Below, piece by piece: positions 8,130-15,607 of a DNA stretch of 64,000 nucleotides. Position 1 is the first letter of the stretch; every line of letters begins with the position of its first letter. The position numbers were made by a program, and so were the translations under genes. The notes beneath the pieces are model-generated. The model was not told the origin of the DNA and did no database searches. It saw only the letters and a program-made list of their open reading frames with translations. This stretch comes from Herbiconiux solani NBRC 106740. GTDB lineage: Bacteria; Actinomycetota; Actinomycetes; Actinomycetales; Microbacteriaceae. Location of the stretch: contig NZ_BCST01000007.1 of assembly GCF_001571005.1 (NCBI RefSeq), positions 124,001-188,000 on the forward strand, read 5' to 3'.

Positions 8130-8259
8130 TCGATGACCCAGGGTGAGCGCGCGGCCGCGATAGCGACCGCACGTGAACATGTCGCCCGCGCCGGGCAGGG
8201 ACCGGCGCGGTCCGGAGCAGCCGCGCGCAGCACGGCTGCTCCGGCAGCCAGCACGGCTA
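8130..8259 (-). repeat. Intergenic structured repeat, copy 2 (inverted)
   Basis: Minus-strand copy of the same element. Read on the minus strand it begins exactly at the TAG stop codon of the YbdK-like gene (8259-8257), has a long leading hairpin (CCGGAGCAGCCG..CGGCTGCTCCGG), then the shared GCGCCG..CGGCGC hairpin, GCGACATGTTCA, GGTCGCTATCGCGGCC and TCACCCTGGGTCATCGA. With copy 1 it forms an inverted pair with the ACCCTGGGT ends facing each other. Confidence 0.8.
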
Positions 8260-9390
8260 GCTGAGCCCGTGCCTCAGCTCCTTCGTAAGCGAGGCGACCA
8301 CGGCCCGGAGGCTGCCGCCGTTCGCCTCGGCGACGCGGAGCTGACGCTGGTAACTGGCGCCGTGGTCGAGGATCAGGTTCACCTGATCGAGTTCCGCCGC
8401 GCAGCCCAGCCGCTCGGCGACCGGCGCGAGGCGGACGAGTTCGCCGCGCACCGCATCCGTCACCAGCTGCTCGTCGCCGGCGGAGTTCAGGATGATCTCG
8501 GCCTCCATCCCGTATCGCGCCGCCCGCCACTTGTTCTCGCGCACGTACCAGGGCTGCATGGTCGGCAGCTCTTCGCCGTCGTCGAGGCGCTGCGACATGT
8601 CGTCGACGAGGCACTGGATGAGCGCGGCGACCGCGCCGATCTCCTCGGGGCTCGAGAGCCCGTCGCAGGCGCGCATCTCGACCGTGCCCCATTGCGGGCT
8701 GGGGCGGATGTCCCATCGCACCTCCGTGTGGTCACTGATCACGCCGGTGCGGATGAGGTCGTCGACGTACTCCTCGTAGTTCGCCCAGCTGCCGAACTGA
8801 TAGGGCAGACCCGCGGTGGGCAGCTGCTGGAACATCAGCGCGCGATTGCTCGCGTACCCCGTGTTCACCCCGCCCCAGAACGGGCTCGACGCACTGAGCG
8901 CCTGCAGGTGCGGGTAGTAGTTGAGCAGCGAGTTGACGATCGGCAGCGCCTTCTCGCTGTCGTCGATGCCGACGTGCACGTGGATTCCCCAGATCATCAT
9001 GTTGCGCCCCCACCACTGGGTGCGGTCGATGAGCTTGTGGTACCGCTCCTTGTCGGTGACGGTCTGGTCGAACCACTGGCCGAAGGGGTGCGACCCGGCG
9101 CACATCAGCTCGACGTCGAGCGGGTCGGTGATGGCGCGCACCTCGGCGAGCTGGGACTGCAGGTCGTCGACCGCATCCTTCACGTGGTGGTGCACCTTCG
9201 AGACGAGCTCGACCGTGTTGAGCAGCAGTTCGCCCGTGATCTGCGGATGCTCGGACCCGTCCGGGCCCTTCAATGACTCCAGCACCTCGGCCGCGACCGA
9301 GACGAGATCGCCCGAGCTCTGCTCGACGAGGGCGACCTCCCACTCGATCCCGAGGGTGGATCGCTCTGACGGCGCGAAGCTGATCTGCAT
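8257..9390 (-). CDS. YbdK-family carboxylate-amine ligase (glutamate-cysteine ligase-like)
   Basis: A 377-residue GCS2-family enzyme. The N-terminus has TLGIEWEVALVEQ (the metal/substrate-binding GxExE region of the family), followed by AGSHPFGQW, WWGRNMMIWGIHVHVGID and VEMRACD-type segments. Family members ligate an amine to a carboxylate with ATP; some make gamma-glutamylcysteine, but the substrate of YbdK-like proteins is mostly unknown. The ATG at 9390 has a GAGAGG ribosome site nine bases upstream. Its TAG stop coincides with the edge of repeat copy 2. It is divergent from rpsP. Confidence 0.88.
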   Translation of the reverse strand: MQISFAPSERSTLGIEWEVALVEQSSGDLVSVAAEVLESLKGPDGSEHPQITGELLLNTVELVSKVHHHVKDAVDDLQSQLAEVRAITDPLDVELMCAGSHPFGQWFDQTVTDKERYHKLIDRTQWWGRNMMIWGIHVHVGIDDSEKALPIVNSLLNYYPHLQALSASSPFWGGVNTGYASNRALMFQQLPTAGLPYQFGSWANYEEYVDDLIRTGVISDHTEVRWDIRPSPQWGTVEMRACDGLSSPEEIGAVAALIQCLVDDMSQRLDDGEELPTMQPWYVRENKWRAARYGMEAEIILNSAGDEQLVTDAVRGELVRLAPVAERLGCAAELDQVNLILDHGASYQRQLRVAEANGGSLRAVVASLTKELRHGLS

Positions 9391-9408
9391 GGACGACCTC
9401 TCGAGAAT

Positions 9409-9438
9409 TACCGCTTTGCCAGCAATATCTGTCAGAAT
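9409..9438 (+). promoter_or_regulatory. Candidate promoter for the rpsP operon
   Basis: TTACCG (9409-9414) and CAGAAT (9433-9438) are separated by 18 bases in the 176-base region between the divergent YbdK-like gene and rpsP. They would give a leader of about 120 bases with an ACAGGAGA ribosome site just before rpsP. The hexamers are weak matches, so the assignment is tentative. Confidence 0.3.
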
Positions 9439-9566
9439 AGCCAGTCGAGTCCGCCCTCGCCCGACCCTCTAATCAGGCGGCGCGGATTCTCTTAGAGCTT
9501 TTGCCGAGTGTGCCCCCACGCTCACGGCTGTCAGTTCGCCCACCTCGAAGATCACACAGGAGAATT

Positions 9567-10034
9567 GTGGCTGTCAAAATCCGTCTGAAGCGCCTCGGCA
9601 AGATCCGTGCGCCCTACTACCGCATCGTCGTCGCCGACTCGCGCACCAAGCGCGACGGTCGAGTGATCGAGGAGATCGGTCTGTACCACCCGACCGAGGA
9701 GCCCTCGGTCATCAAGGTCGACTCCGACCGCGCCCAGTACTGGCTCTCCGTCGGCGCGCAGCCGACCGAGCAGGTCACCGCGCTGCTGAAGCTCACCGGC
9801 GACTGGGGCAAGTTCAAGGGCGACGCGGATGCCGTGTCGACCGTCCGCGTCAAGGGCGAGAAGGAAGCCTACGTCGCCGACGAGAAGAAGAAGCCCGTCC
9901 TCAAGCCCAAGGCCGAGAAGCCCGCCGTCGTCGAGGCCGAGGCCGCTGCTGACGCCGAGGCTGCTGCCGAGACCGACACCGAGGCCAACGAGGTCGCGGT
10001 CGAGGCTGCCGAAGACGCTGCGGACAAGGCCTGA
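9567..10034 (+). CDS. rpsP: 30S ribosomal protein S16
   Basis: S16 is a small-subunit assembly protein. The start is GTG 9567 with ACAGGAGA six bases before it; the protein opens [22 protein letters not shown] and contains [14 protein letters not shown]. The canonical domain ends near residue 85. The remaining ~70 residues form a Lys/Ala/Glu tail ([18 protein letters not shown]), common in Actinobacteria but not needed for the fold. An upstream in-frame GTG at 9501 would add 22 Arg/Pro-rich residues and has no support. First gene of the rpsP–khpA–rimM unit. Confidence 0.96.
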   Translation: MAVKIRLKRLGKIRAPYYRIVVADSRTKRDGRVIEEIGLYHPTEEPSVIKVDSDRAQYWLSVGAQPTEQVTALLKLTGDWGKFKGDADAVSTVRVKGEKEAYVADEKKKPVLKPKAEKPAVVEAEAAADAEAAAETDTEANEVAVEAAEDAADKA

Positions 10035-10036
10035 CC

Positions 10037-10273
10037 TTGCTCGCTCCCGCTCTCGAGCACCTCGTCAAGGGGATCGTCGACAACCCCGGTGAGGTACACG
10101 TCGTCACGAAGAGCTCGCCTCGCGGCGAGGTCCTCGAGGTGCGTGTGCACCCGGACGACCTGGGTCGCGTGATCGGCCGATCGGGGCGCACCGCGAAGGC
10201 GCTGCGCACGCTCGTCACCGCTCTTGCCGATGGCAAGCGCGTTCGCGTGGACGTGGTGGACACCGATTACTGA
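10037..10273 (+). CDS. khpA: KH-domain RNA-binding protein KhpA
   Basis: A 78-residue single KH domain with the GxxG loop VIGRSGRTAKALR and the C-terminal VRVDVVDTDY. KhpA partners KhpB in other Gram-positives to bind RNA and affect cell-wall growth, and is standardly encoded between rpsP and rimM. The start is TTG at 10037, two bases after the rpsP stop, so translation is probably coupled. KhpB is not in the window. Confidence 0.92.
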   Translation: MLAPALEHLVKGIVDNPGEVHVVTKSSPRGEVLEVRVHPDDLGRVIGRSGRTAKALRTLVTALADGKRVRVDVVDTDY

Positions 10274-10289
10274 GAACAACAGCACCCAG

Positions 10290-10868
10290 TTGCGGGTCGG
10301 CCGGCTCACGAAGGCCCACGGGCTGAAGGGCGCGATCAAGCTGGAGATGTTCACCGATGACCCGGAACGGCGTTTTGTTCCGGGCGCGGTGTTCACCCTC
10401 CAGGTGCCGACCTCGTCGCCGTGGCACGGCAAGACCCTCGAACTGACCGAGCTGCGCTGGTACAACGGGCATCCGGTCGGCTTCTTCAAGGGCGTCTCTG
10501 ACCGCACGGCGGCCGAGGGCCTGGTCAAGGCGATCCTCTGGATCGACCTCGACGAGGCCGAAGCCTCCGACGAGGAGGACGCGTGGTACGACCACCAGCT
10601 GGTGGGCCTGCGCGTGGTCCGCGACGGTGAGCAGGTCGGAACCGTGCGGCTCGTCGAGCACCTGCCGGCGCAGGACCTGCTGATCGTCAAGACGCCGTCG
10701 GGCGAGGTGATGGTGCCGTTCGTGAAGGCGATCGTGCCGTCGGTCGATCTCGAGGCGGGCGTGGTCACGGTCACGCCGCCGGCGGGCCTCTTCGAGGACC
10801 TGCCGGAGGAGCCTTCGGACGCGGCTGACGCCGCTTCCGAGCCTCCGGGCGAGGGCGTAGCCGAGTAA
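10290..10868 (+). CDS. rimM: 16S rRNA processing/30S maturation protein RimM (start uncertain)
   Basis: RimM binds S19 and helps mature the 30S head. The N-terminal RimM domain begins LRVGRLTKAHGLKGAIKLEM with TDDPERRFVPG; the PRC-barrel domain follows (DAWYDHQLVGLRV, LIVKTPSGEVMVPFVKAIVPSVDLEAG). The last ~30 residues are an acidic/Ala tail. The start is ambiguous. TTG 10290 gives a protein like the short actinobacterial RimMs. ATG 10230 lies inside khpA and would add a Trp-rich leader. An ATT at 10263, which overlaps the khpA stop and would give MTENNSTQ, is also plausible. Confidence 0.9.
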   Translation: MRVGRLTKAHGLKGAIKLEMFTDDPERRFVPGAVFTLQVPTSSPWHGKTLELTELRWYNGHPVGFFKGVSDRTAAEGLVKAILWIDLDEAEASDEEDAWYDHQLVGLRVVRDGEQVGTVRLVEHLPAQDLLIVKTPSGEVMVPFVKAIVPSVDLEAGVVTVTPPAGLFEDLPEEPSDAADAASEPPGEGVAE

Positions 10869-10870
10869 GT

Positions 10871-10924
10871 CTGCAAATAACGAGGACCGATGCCAAATAC
10901 GGCATCGGTCCTCGTTATTTGCAG
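10871..10924. terminator. Perfect 24-bp inverted repeat after rimM
   Basis: Arms 10871-10894 and 10901-10924 are perfectly complementary around a six-base loop (AAATAC). The arm begins CTGCAAATAACGAGGACCGA. It starts two bases after the rimM stop and ends 28 bases before the next start. Such a stem should terminate transcription or block 3' exonucleases, separating rimM from the DUF559 gene. There is no long T run, only GTTATTT within the right arm. Confidence 0.7.
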
Positions 10925-10951
10925 GGAAACTCCGTCCGCCATAATCTGAGC

Positions 10952-11875
10952 ATGACTCAGGTGCTCGAGATGGTGTCCCGGCTCGGCGGGATCGCGTCCG
11001 TGGCGGCGCTGAATTCGCGCGGAATCCCCTCCGGGCTCATCCATGGCGCGGTCGAGCGAGGGCAGCTCGAACGGGTCCGTCGCGGATGGGTCGCACTGCC
11101 GGATGCGCCGGTGGACGCCGTTCGGGCCGTGCGCGTGGGCGGACGGGTGTCCTGCTTGTCCGTGCTGAAGTCCGAGAAGATCTGGTGCGCCCGCGACTCC
11201 CGCCTACATATCCGCGTGCCGGCCCGCGTCTCCGAACTCTCCTCCCCCCACGACCGCCGCATCCCCCTCGGCCGCCCCGAGCGGTTCGGCATCACGGTGC
11301 ACCGCTCGCTCCGCGCTTCGGGCCTCGCCGAACCAGAGGGCCCCGTCGACTCCTTCACCTGGGCGCTGCTGCACTCGATCGTCTGCCAGTCGAAGACCGA
11401 CGCGATCGTCACCCTCGACTCCGCACTGTCGCAGCGACGCATCAGCCGCACCGAGCTCGAGTTCCTGGTCGCCGAGCTCCCCACGCTCTACCGCGGATAC
11501 CTCGATCTCACCGACCCCGGTGCCGCATCCGGCCTCGAGACGAAGGCGCGGCTCGGACTCCACCGCTACAACATCCCGTACCGCAGCCAGGTGCCCATCC
11601 CCGGCGCCGGCTTCGTCGACCTGCTCATCGGCGACCGCCTCGTGCTCGAACTCGACGGCCGCGAGTGGCACTCGAGCGACGCCGCCTTCACCGAGGACCG
11701 CCGCCGCGACCTCACCCTCGCCGAGCTCGGCTGCCTGGTGCTCCGCCTCAGCTACGACCAGGTGATGGGGGAGTGGAGCCGGGTGATCGCGGTCATCCGC
11801 GCCCTCGTCGCGCGCGGCGAGCACCGCTGGTCGGCCCGGCACCGCCGAGACGGGCTGGCGGTGCGATTCGGCTGA
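10952..11875 (+). CDS. AbiEi-like/DUF559 protein (winged helix plus Vsr-like nuclease fold)
   Basis: 307 residues. The N-terminal ~80 residues resemble the AbiEi antitoxin-type winged helix (LGGIASVAALNSRGIPSGLI.. RVRRGWVAL). The C-terminal ~110 residues match DUF559, related to very-short-patch-repair endonucleases: E196, VDLLIGDRLVLELDGREWH (D213, E223, D225, H230), then a DRRRDL helix and LRLSYDQV. The role is unknown; no partner toxin gene adjoins. CATAAT six bases before the ATG (10940-10945) gives it its own leaderless-type promoter. It splits the usual rimM–trmD junction, which suggests later insertion. Confidence 0.75.
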   Translation: MTQVLEMVSRLGGIASVAALNSRGIPSGLIHGAVERGQLERVRRGWVALPDAPVDAVRAVRVGGRVSCLSVLKSEKIWCARDSRLHIRVPARVSELSSPHDRRIPLGRPERFGITVHRSLRASGLAEPEGPVDSFTWALLHSIVCQSKTDAIVTLDSALSQRRISRTELEFLVAELPTLYRGYLDLTDPGAASGLETKARLGLHRYNIPYRSQVPIPGAGFVDLLIGDRLVLELDGREWHSSDAAFTEDRRRDLTLAELGCLVLRLSYDQVMGEWSRVIAVIRALVARGEHRWSARHRRDGLAVRFG

Positions 11876-11898
11876 GGGCCCGCCGTTAGGCTTTGGGG

Positions 11899-12606
11899 AT
11901 GCGCATCGACGTCGTCACGATCTTCCCCGAGTTCTTCGACGTGCTCGACATCTCGCTGCTGGGGCGGGCGCGGCAGACGGGGATCCTCGACGTGCGGGCG
12001 CACAACCTCCGCGACTTCACGCACGATCGTCATCGCACGGTCGACGACACCCCCTACGGTGGCGGAGCCGGCATGGTCATGAAGCCCGAGCCGTGGGGCG
12101 AGGCGCTTGACGCCGTCCTCGGCGAGGGGAAGCCTGGCGAGCTGGCATCCGCCCCCGTCGTCATCTTCCCCTCGCCCGCAGGCACCGTCTTCACCCAGAA
12201 GATGGCGCGTGAGCTCGCCGGCCGCGAGCACCTGGTCTTCGGATGCGGGCGGTACGAAGGCATCGACCAGCGCGTCTTCGAGCACACGGCCGAGCGCGCC
12301 GAGGTGCGCCTGGTCAGTCTCGGCGACTACGTGCTGAACGGCGGCGAGGTCGCCGTCATGGCGATGATCGAGGCGATCGGCCGGCTCATCCCCGGCGTCG
12401 TCGGCAACCCGGAGAGCCTCGTCGAGGAGTCGCACGAGGACGGGTTGCTCGAGTATCCGAGCTACACCAAGCCCGCGACCTGGCGGGGGCTCGAGGTGCC
12501 GCCGATCCTGCTGAGCGGCAACCACGGCGCGATCGAGCGCTGGCGCCACGAGCAGCAGGTCGAGCGCACGCGGCGGGTGCGGCCGGACCTGCTGCCGCCG
12601 GAGTAG
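11899..12606 (+). CDS. trmD: tRNA (guanine-N1-)-methyltransferase
   Basis: TrmD makes m1G37 in tRNAs with a G36 anticodon, preventing frameshifting. The 235-residue protein begins [24 protein letters not shown] and carries the knotted SAM-binding motifs [34 protein letters not shown] and [14 protein letters not shown]. The ATG at 11899 is preferred over an in-frame TTG six bases earlier. TAGGCT at 11887-11892 leaves a six-base gap, so the mRNA is probably leaderless and independent of rimM. Confidence 0.96.
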   Translation: MRIDVVTIFPEFFDVLDISLLGRARQTGILDVRAHNLRDFTHDRHRTVDDTPYGGGAGMVMKPEPWGEALDAVLGEGKPGELASAPVVIFPSPAGTVFTQKMARELAGREHLVFGCGRYEGIDQRVFEHTAERAEVRLVSLGDYVLNGGEVAVMAMIEAIGRLIPGVVGNPESLVEESHEDGLLEYPSYTKPATWRGLEVPPILLSGNHGAIERWRHEQQVERTRRVRPDLLPPE

Positions 12607-12627
12607 CGCGCGCGTTCGCGACCGTGA

Positions 12628-12652
12628 GGCCCCGTGACCAACGCGCGGGGCC
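12628..12652. terminator. Hairpin between convergent trmD and map
   Basis: A 7-bp GC stem (GGCCCCG at 12628-12634, CGGGGCC at 12646-12652) with an 11-base loop, located between the stops of trmD (+) and map (-). No T run follows, so termination activity is only inferred. Confidence 0.45.
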
Positions 12653-12673
12653 GCCGCGCGCATCCAGGTCGGG

Positions 12674-13444
12674 TCAGCCCCGGTCGGTCAGAACCAGCGG
12701 CCCGTCCGCGGTGATCGCGATCGTGTGCTCCATGTGCGCCCCGATCGACCCATCGGCCGATCGCAGGGTCCACCCATCCTTGTCGGTGAAGATCTTTTCG
12801 GTCGTCTCGAGGAACCACGGCTCGATCGCGATCACGAGCCCCTCGCGCAGCGGCAGCCCCCGGCCGGCGCGCCCCTGGTTCGGCACGTGCGGGTCGCCGT
12901 GCATCGTGCGCCCCACGCCGTGGCCGCCGAAGTCGGTGTTGACGCCGTAGCCTGCCTCGGTCGCGACGGCTCCGATGGCGGCCGAGATGTCGCCGAGCCG
13001 GTTGCCCGGGCGTGCGGCGTCGATGCCGGCGGCGAGGGCGGCGGTGGTGACCTCGATCAGCCGCGTGTCCTCGGTCGAACGGGGCGTGCCGACGACCACG
13101 GTCAGCGCCGAGTCGGCGACCCAGCCGTCGACGGAAGCCGCGAAGTCCAGGCTCAGCACGTCCCCGTCTCGCAGCGCGTAGTCGAAGGGCAGCCCGTGCA
13201 GCACCGCGTCGTTGACGCTCGTGCAGAGCACCTTGCCGAAGGGCGAGGCCCCGAACGACGGGTGGTAGTCGATGTAGCAGCTCTCGGCACCGCGGGCCTT
13301 GATCATGTCGTGGGCGATGCGGTCGAGCTTCAGCAGGTTCACGCCGACGGCCGTGCGCGCGGCGAGCTCGGTCAGGACCTCGGCGACGAACGCACCCGCC
13401 GGCCGCATCTGCTCGATCTCGGCGGGGGTCTTCAGTTCGATCAT
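12674..13444 (-). CDS. map: Methionine aminopeptidase, type I
   Basis: This enzyme removes the initiator Met from nascent proteins. The 256-residue length is the simple type I form without an N-terminal extension. The five metal ligands are all visible: D100 and D111 (LSLDFAASVDGWVADSA), H175 (GGHGVGRTMHG), E208 (IAIEPW) and E239 (AHMEHT). The leader is about 50 bases long and has GGAAGGA before the ATG; TAGGGT (minus strand, about 13509) is the candidate -10. It is isolated here on the minus strand, not next to secY–adk. Confidence 0.96.
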   Translation of the reverse strand: MIELKTPAEIEQMRPAGAFVAEVLTELAARTAVGVNLLKLDRIAHDMIKARGAESCYIDYHPSFGASPFGKVLCTSVNDAVLHGLPFDYALRDGDVLSLDFAASVDGWVADSALTVVVGTPRSTEDTRLIEVTTAALAAGIDAARPGNRLGDISAAIGAVATEAGYGVNTDFGGHGVGRTMHGDPHVPNQGRAGRGLPLREGLVIAIEPWFLETTEKIFTDKDGWTLRSADGSIGAHMEHTIAITADGPLVLTDRG

Positions 13445-13556
13445 GACGAGTCCTTCCAGGCGTGCGAGGGCGATCAGAGGGGGATCGAAGCGCCCATGTA
13501 GACCCTACCCACCCGGATCACAGCGAACATCCGGAGTAGCTGCATACTCTGAAGGG

Positions 13557-14054
13557 GTGTTCATCCGACGGGCCTTCTTCTACTGGCAGTTCCCCGCTGC
13601 GGTGATCCTCCCCGCGTGGATCCTGGTCGGCTGGGGCGTCTTCGCCGCCACCGGCTGGCAGATCATCGGCCTGATCGTCGGCGTCATGATGCTCACGCTC
13701 GGGATGCTGGCGACCGCCGGCCTCATCTTCGCGCGCAAAGACGTGCGGGCCGAGCGGGCGGTGTCGTGGCTGGATGCTGCGCTGCTGACGGTGCTGCACG
13801 GCCTGATCATCGCGGTCGGCTTCTTCACCCCTGCAACGGCGCTGCTCAGCACGCTGGTCGTCGTGGCGGTCATCGCCCTGTTCTGGTCGGGCGTCGTGCA
13901 GCTGATCGTCGAGACGCGCCGCCGGGTGCGCGCGGTCGTCGAGAACTTCGAGGCGCAGGCGGCCCGGGTCACCGGGGCCCCGCAAGCGCCGCGGGTCGAC
14001 GGCGAGTACATCGTCATCCAGAGCACCGAGCGCACGATCCCGCCGCGGATCTGA
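13557..14054 (+). CDS. Actinobacterial four-helix membrane protein, function unknown
   Basis: 165 residues. Hydrophobic helices occur around residues 7-27, 32-52, 68-90 and 92-110, followed by a basic stretch (ETRRRVRAVVENFEAQA) and a short polar tail (DGEYIVIQSTERTI). There is no recognised catalytic motif. The GTG start at 13557 is chosen because TACTCT (13545-13550) lies exactly six bases upstream. The gene sits between map and rplS; the context gives no functional hint. Confidence 0.75.
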   Translation: MFIRRAFFYWQFPAAVILPAWILVGWGVFAATGWQIIGLIVGVMMLTLGMLATAGLIFARKDVRAERAVSWLDAALLTVLHGLIIAVGFFTPATALLSTLVVVAVIALFWSGVVQLIVETRRRVRAVVENFEAQAARVTGAPQAPRVDGEYIVIQSTERTIPPRI

Positions 14055-14125
14055 CCGTCCGACGCATCTGCGTTGCCTTTTCTGGCGTCGCAAGAACTTC
14101 GTCCTGACGGTGCGATCGGCGCCTT

Positions 14126-14272
14126 TTGCGCCGCCTCCGCGATCTATGGCACAATTGACCCTTGTGCCGCGGCCCGGCTCTGCCACAGGGGAGCCAGCAA
14201 TCATCGGGCACATCCTCTTACTGACATCGAAGCCGTAGTCGACCTGTGGCGGGTACAGATTGCGAACACACC
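14126..14272 (+). promoter_or_regulatory. rplS promoter and structured mRNA leader
   Basis: TTGCGC (14126-14131) and CACAAT (14150-14155) with an 18-base spacer form a plausible promoter, giving a leader of roughly 110 bases. The leader can fold: TGTGCC near its start pairs with GGCACA at about 14200, enclosing a GGCTC..GAGCC hairpin. Ribosomal protein leaders of this kind often mediate autogenous control; whether L19 binds here is inference. Confidence 0.45.
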
Positions 14273-14620
14273 ATGCACATCCTCGACTCAGTCGATGCAA
14301 CGTCGCTCCGCAGCGACATCCCCGACTTCCGTGCCGGCGACACCGTCAAGGTGCACGTGAACATCGTCGAAGGTACGCGCTCGCGTATCCAGGTCTTCCA
14401 GGGCGTCGTCATCGCCCGCAAGAACGAGGGCGTCCGCGAGACCTTCACGGTCCGCAAGGTCAGCTTCCAGGTGGGCGTCGAGCGTACCTTCCCGGTGCAC
14501 TCCCCAGTGATCGACCACATCGAGGTCGTCACCCGCGGTGACGTGCGTCGCGCGAAGCTCTACTACCTCCGCAACCTGCGCGGCAAGAAGGCCAAGATCA
14601 AGGAGAAGCGCGACGCGTAG
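14273..14620 (+). CDS. rplS: 50S ribosomal protein L19
   Basis: L19 sits at the subunit interface. The 115-residue protein begins [25 protein letters not shown] and contains the family signature around [18 protein letters not shown] and [18 protein letters not shown]. An upstream in-frame start would add nine residues with no support. It normally follows trmD directly; here map and a membrane-protein gene intervene, and rplS has its own promoter. Confidence 0.97.
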   Translation: MHILDSVDATSLRSDIPDFRAGDTVKVHVNIVEGTRSRIQVFQGVVIARKNEGVRETFTVRKVSFQVGVERTFPVHSPVIDHIEVVTRGDVRRAKLYYLRNLRGKKAKIKEKRDA

Positions 14621-14661
14621 TCTCCGAATTCGCCCGAAGCGGCCCTGCCGCTGAGAGTCAT

Positions 14662-14700
14662 CCTGAGCTCCCGACCACTACAGTGGTTCGGGAGCTCAGG
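14662..14700. terminator. Hairpin between rplS and lepB
   Basis: CCTGAGCTCCCGACCAC (14662-14678) pairs with a right arm ending 14700, with one bulged base and a four-base loop. It starts 41 bases after the rplS stop and ends seven bases before the lepB ATG. It is a strong stem without a T run and probably limits read-through into lepB. Confidence 0.5.
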
Positions 14701-14707
14701 CGGTTAA

Positions 14708-15607
14708 ATGACAGAAACATCCGTGCCGGCGCACGAGAGCAGCGAAGACAGCTCGAACGATCGACGTTCGAAGCGTTCGCGCAGTGCGTGGCTGTTCGCC
14801 CGCGACCTCTTGATCATCTTCGTGATCGCGCTCCTCGCGTCGGTCTTGATCAAGACGTTCCTGGTGCGATCGTTCTACATCCCCTCGGGGTCGATGCAGA
14901 ACACGCTGCAGATCAACGACCGCATCCTGGTCAACCAGCTCGTTCCGGGCGTCGTGCCGCTCGAGCGGGGTGACGTGGTCGTGTTCAAAGATCCGGGGGG
15001 CTGGCTCACGCCGACCGTCGAGCAGCCGAAGAACCCCGTCACCGCCGCCCTCGACTGGGTGCTCCAGGGTGTCGGGCTCGCGCCGGACGACGCCGATGAC
15101 CACCTGATCAAGCGCGTCATCGGCCTGCCGGGCGATCACGTCGAGTGCTGCAACGCCCTCGGCCAGATGTCGGTGAACGGCGTCCCGCTCGACGAGGCGG
15201 CCTACACGAAGCTGCCGGACGGTGTGTCTTCGGTGTCGCAGAACCCGTTCGACGTCACGGTGCCGGCCGACTCGCTCTGGGTGATGGGCGACAACCGCTA
15301 CAACTCGGCCGACTCGCGGTTCAACCAGGATCAGCCGGGCAAGGGCTTCGTGCCGATCGGCAACGTCGTCGGGCGGGCCGTGGTCGTGACCTGGCCGCTG
15401 GATCACTGGGCGTGGCTCGACAACTACGGCAGCGTGTTCAGCGGGATCCCGGATCCGACGTCGACTCCGGCGGCTCTGTCGTCTGCGCCGGTCGCTCCTG
15501 CGGGGTTGCCTGCCGGACAGTCGTTCGACAGCGTCTTCGACCCCCGATCCGCGCTGACGGATGCGGCGGGCTCGGCCCCCGAGACCGGTTCCGGAGCCCT
15601 CTGGTGA
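14708..15607 (+). CDS. lepB: Signal peptidase I
   Basis: This membrane serine protease cleaves Sec/Tat signal peptides on the outer face. A cytosolic N-terminus of ~28 residues precedes one membrane anchor (residues ~33-50). The Ser/Lys dyad is clear: Ser62 in FYIPSGSMQNT and Lys135 in HLIKRVIGLPGD; MGDNRYNSADSRF is the conserved box near residue 203. The protein has 299 residues with a ~60-residue Ala/Pro/Ser tail. Its stop overlaps the GTG of rnhB. Confidence 0.96.
   Translation: MTETSVPAHESSEDSSNDRRSKRSRSAWLFARDLLIIFVIALLASVLIKTFLVRSFYIPSGSMQNTLQINDRILVNQLVPGVVPLERGDVVVFKDPGGWLTPTVEQPKNPVTAALDWVLQGVGLAPDDADDHLIKRVIGLPGDHVECCNALGQMSVNGVPLDEAAYTKLPDGVSSVSQNPFDVTVPADSLWVMGDNRYNSADSRFNQDQPGKGFVPIGNVVGRAVVVTWPLDHWAWLDNYGSVFSGIPDPTSTPAALSSAPVAPAGLPAGQSFDSVFDPRSALTDAAGSAPETGSGALW

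Noticed and set aside
7997-8716. 239-codon frame reading through the 7.9-8.3 kb intergenic region
   Set aside because: It translates repeat sequence and part of the YbdK-like gene in the wrong frame; small frames in all repeat loci give similar Arg/Gly-rich peptides because the DNA repeats.
9501-9566. Upstream GTG start for rpsP
   Set aside because: It would add 22 Arg/Pro-rich residues not found in S16; GTG 9567 has a good ribosome site.
10919-10951. Upstream TTG start for the DUF559 gene
   Set aside because: It lies in the right arm of the 24-bp palindrome and upstream of the -10 hexamer.
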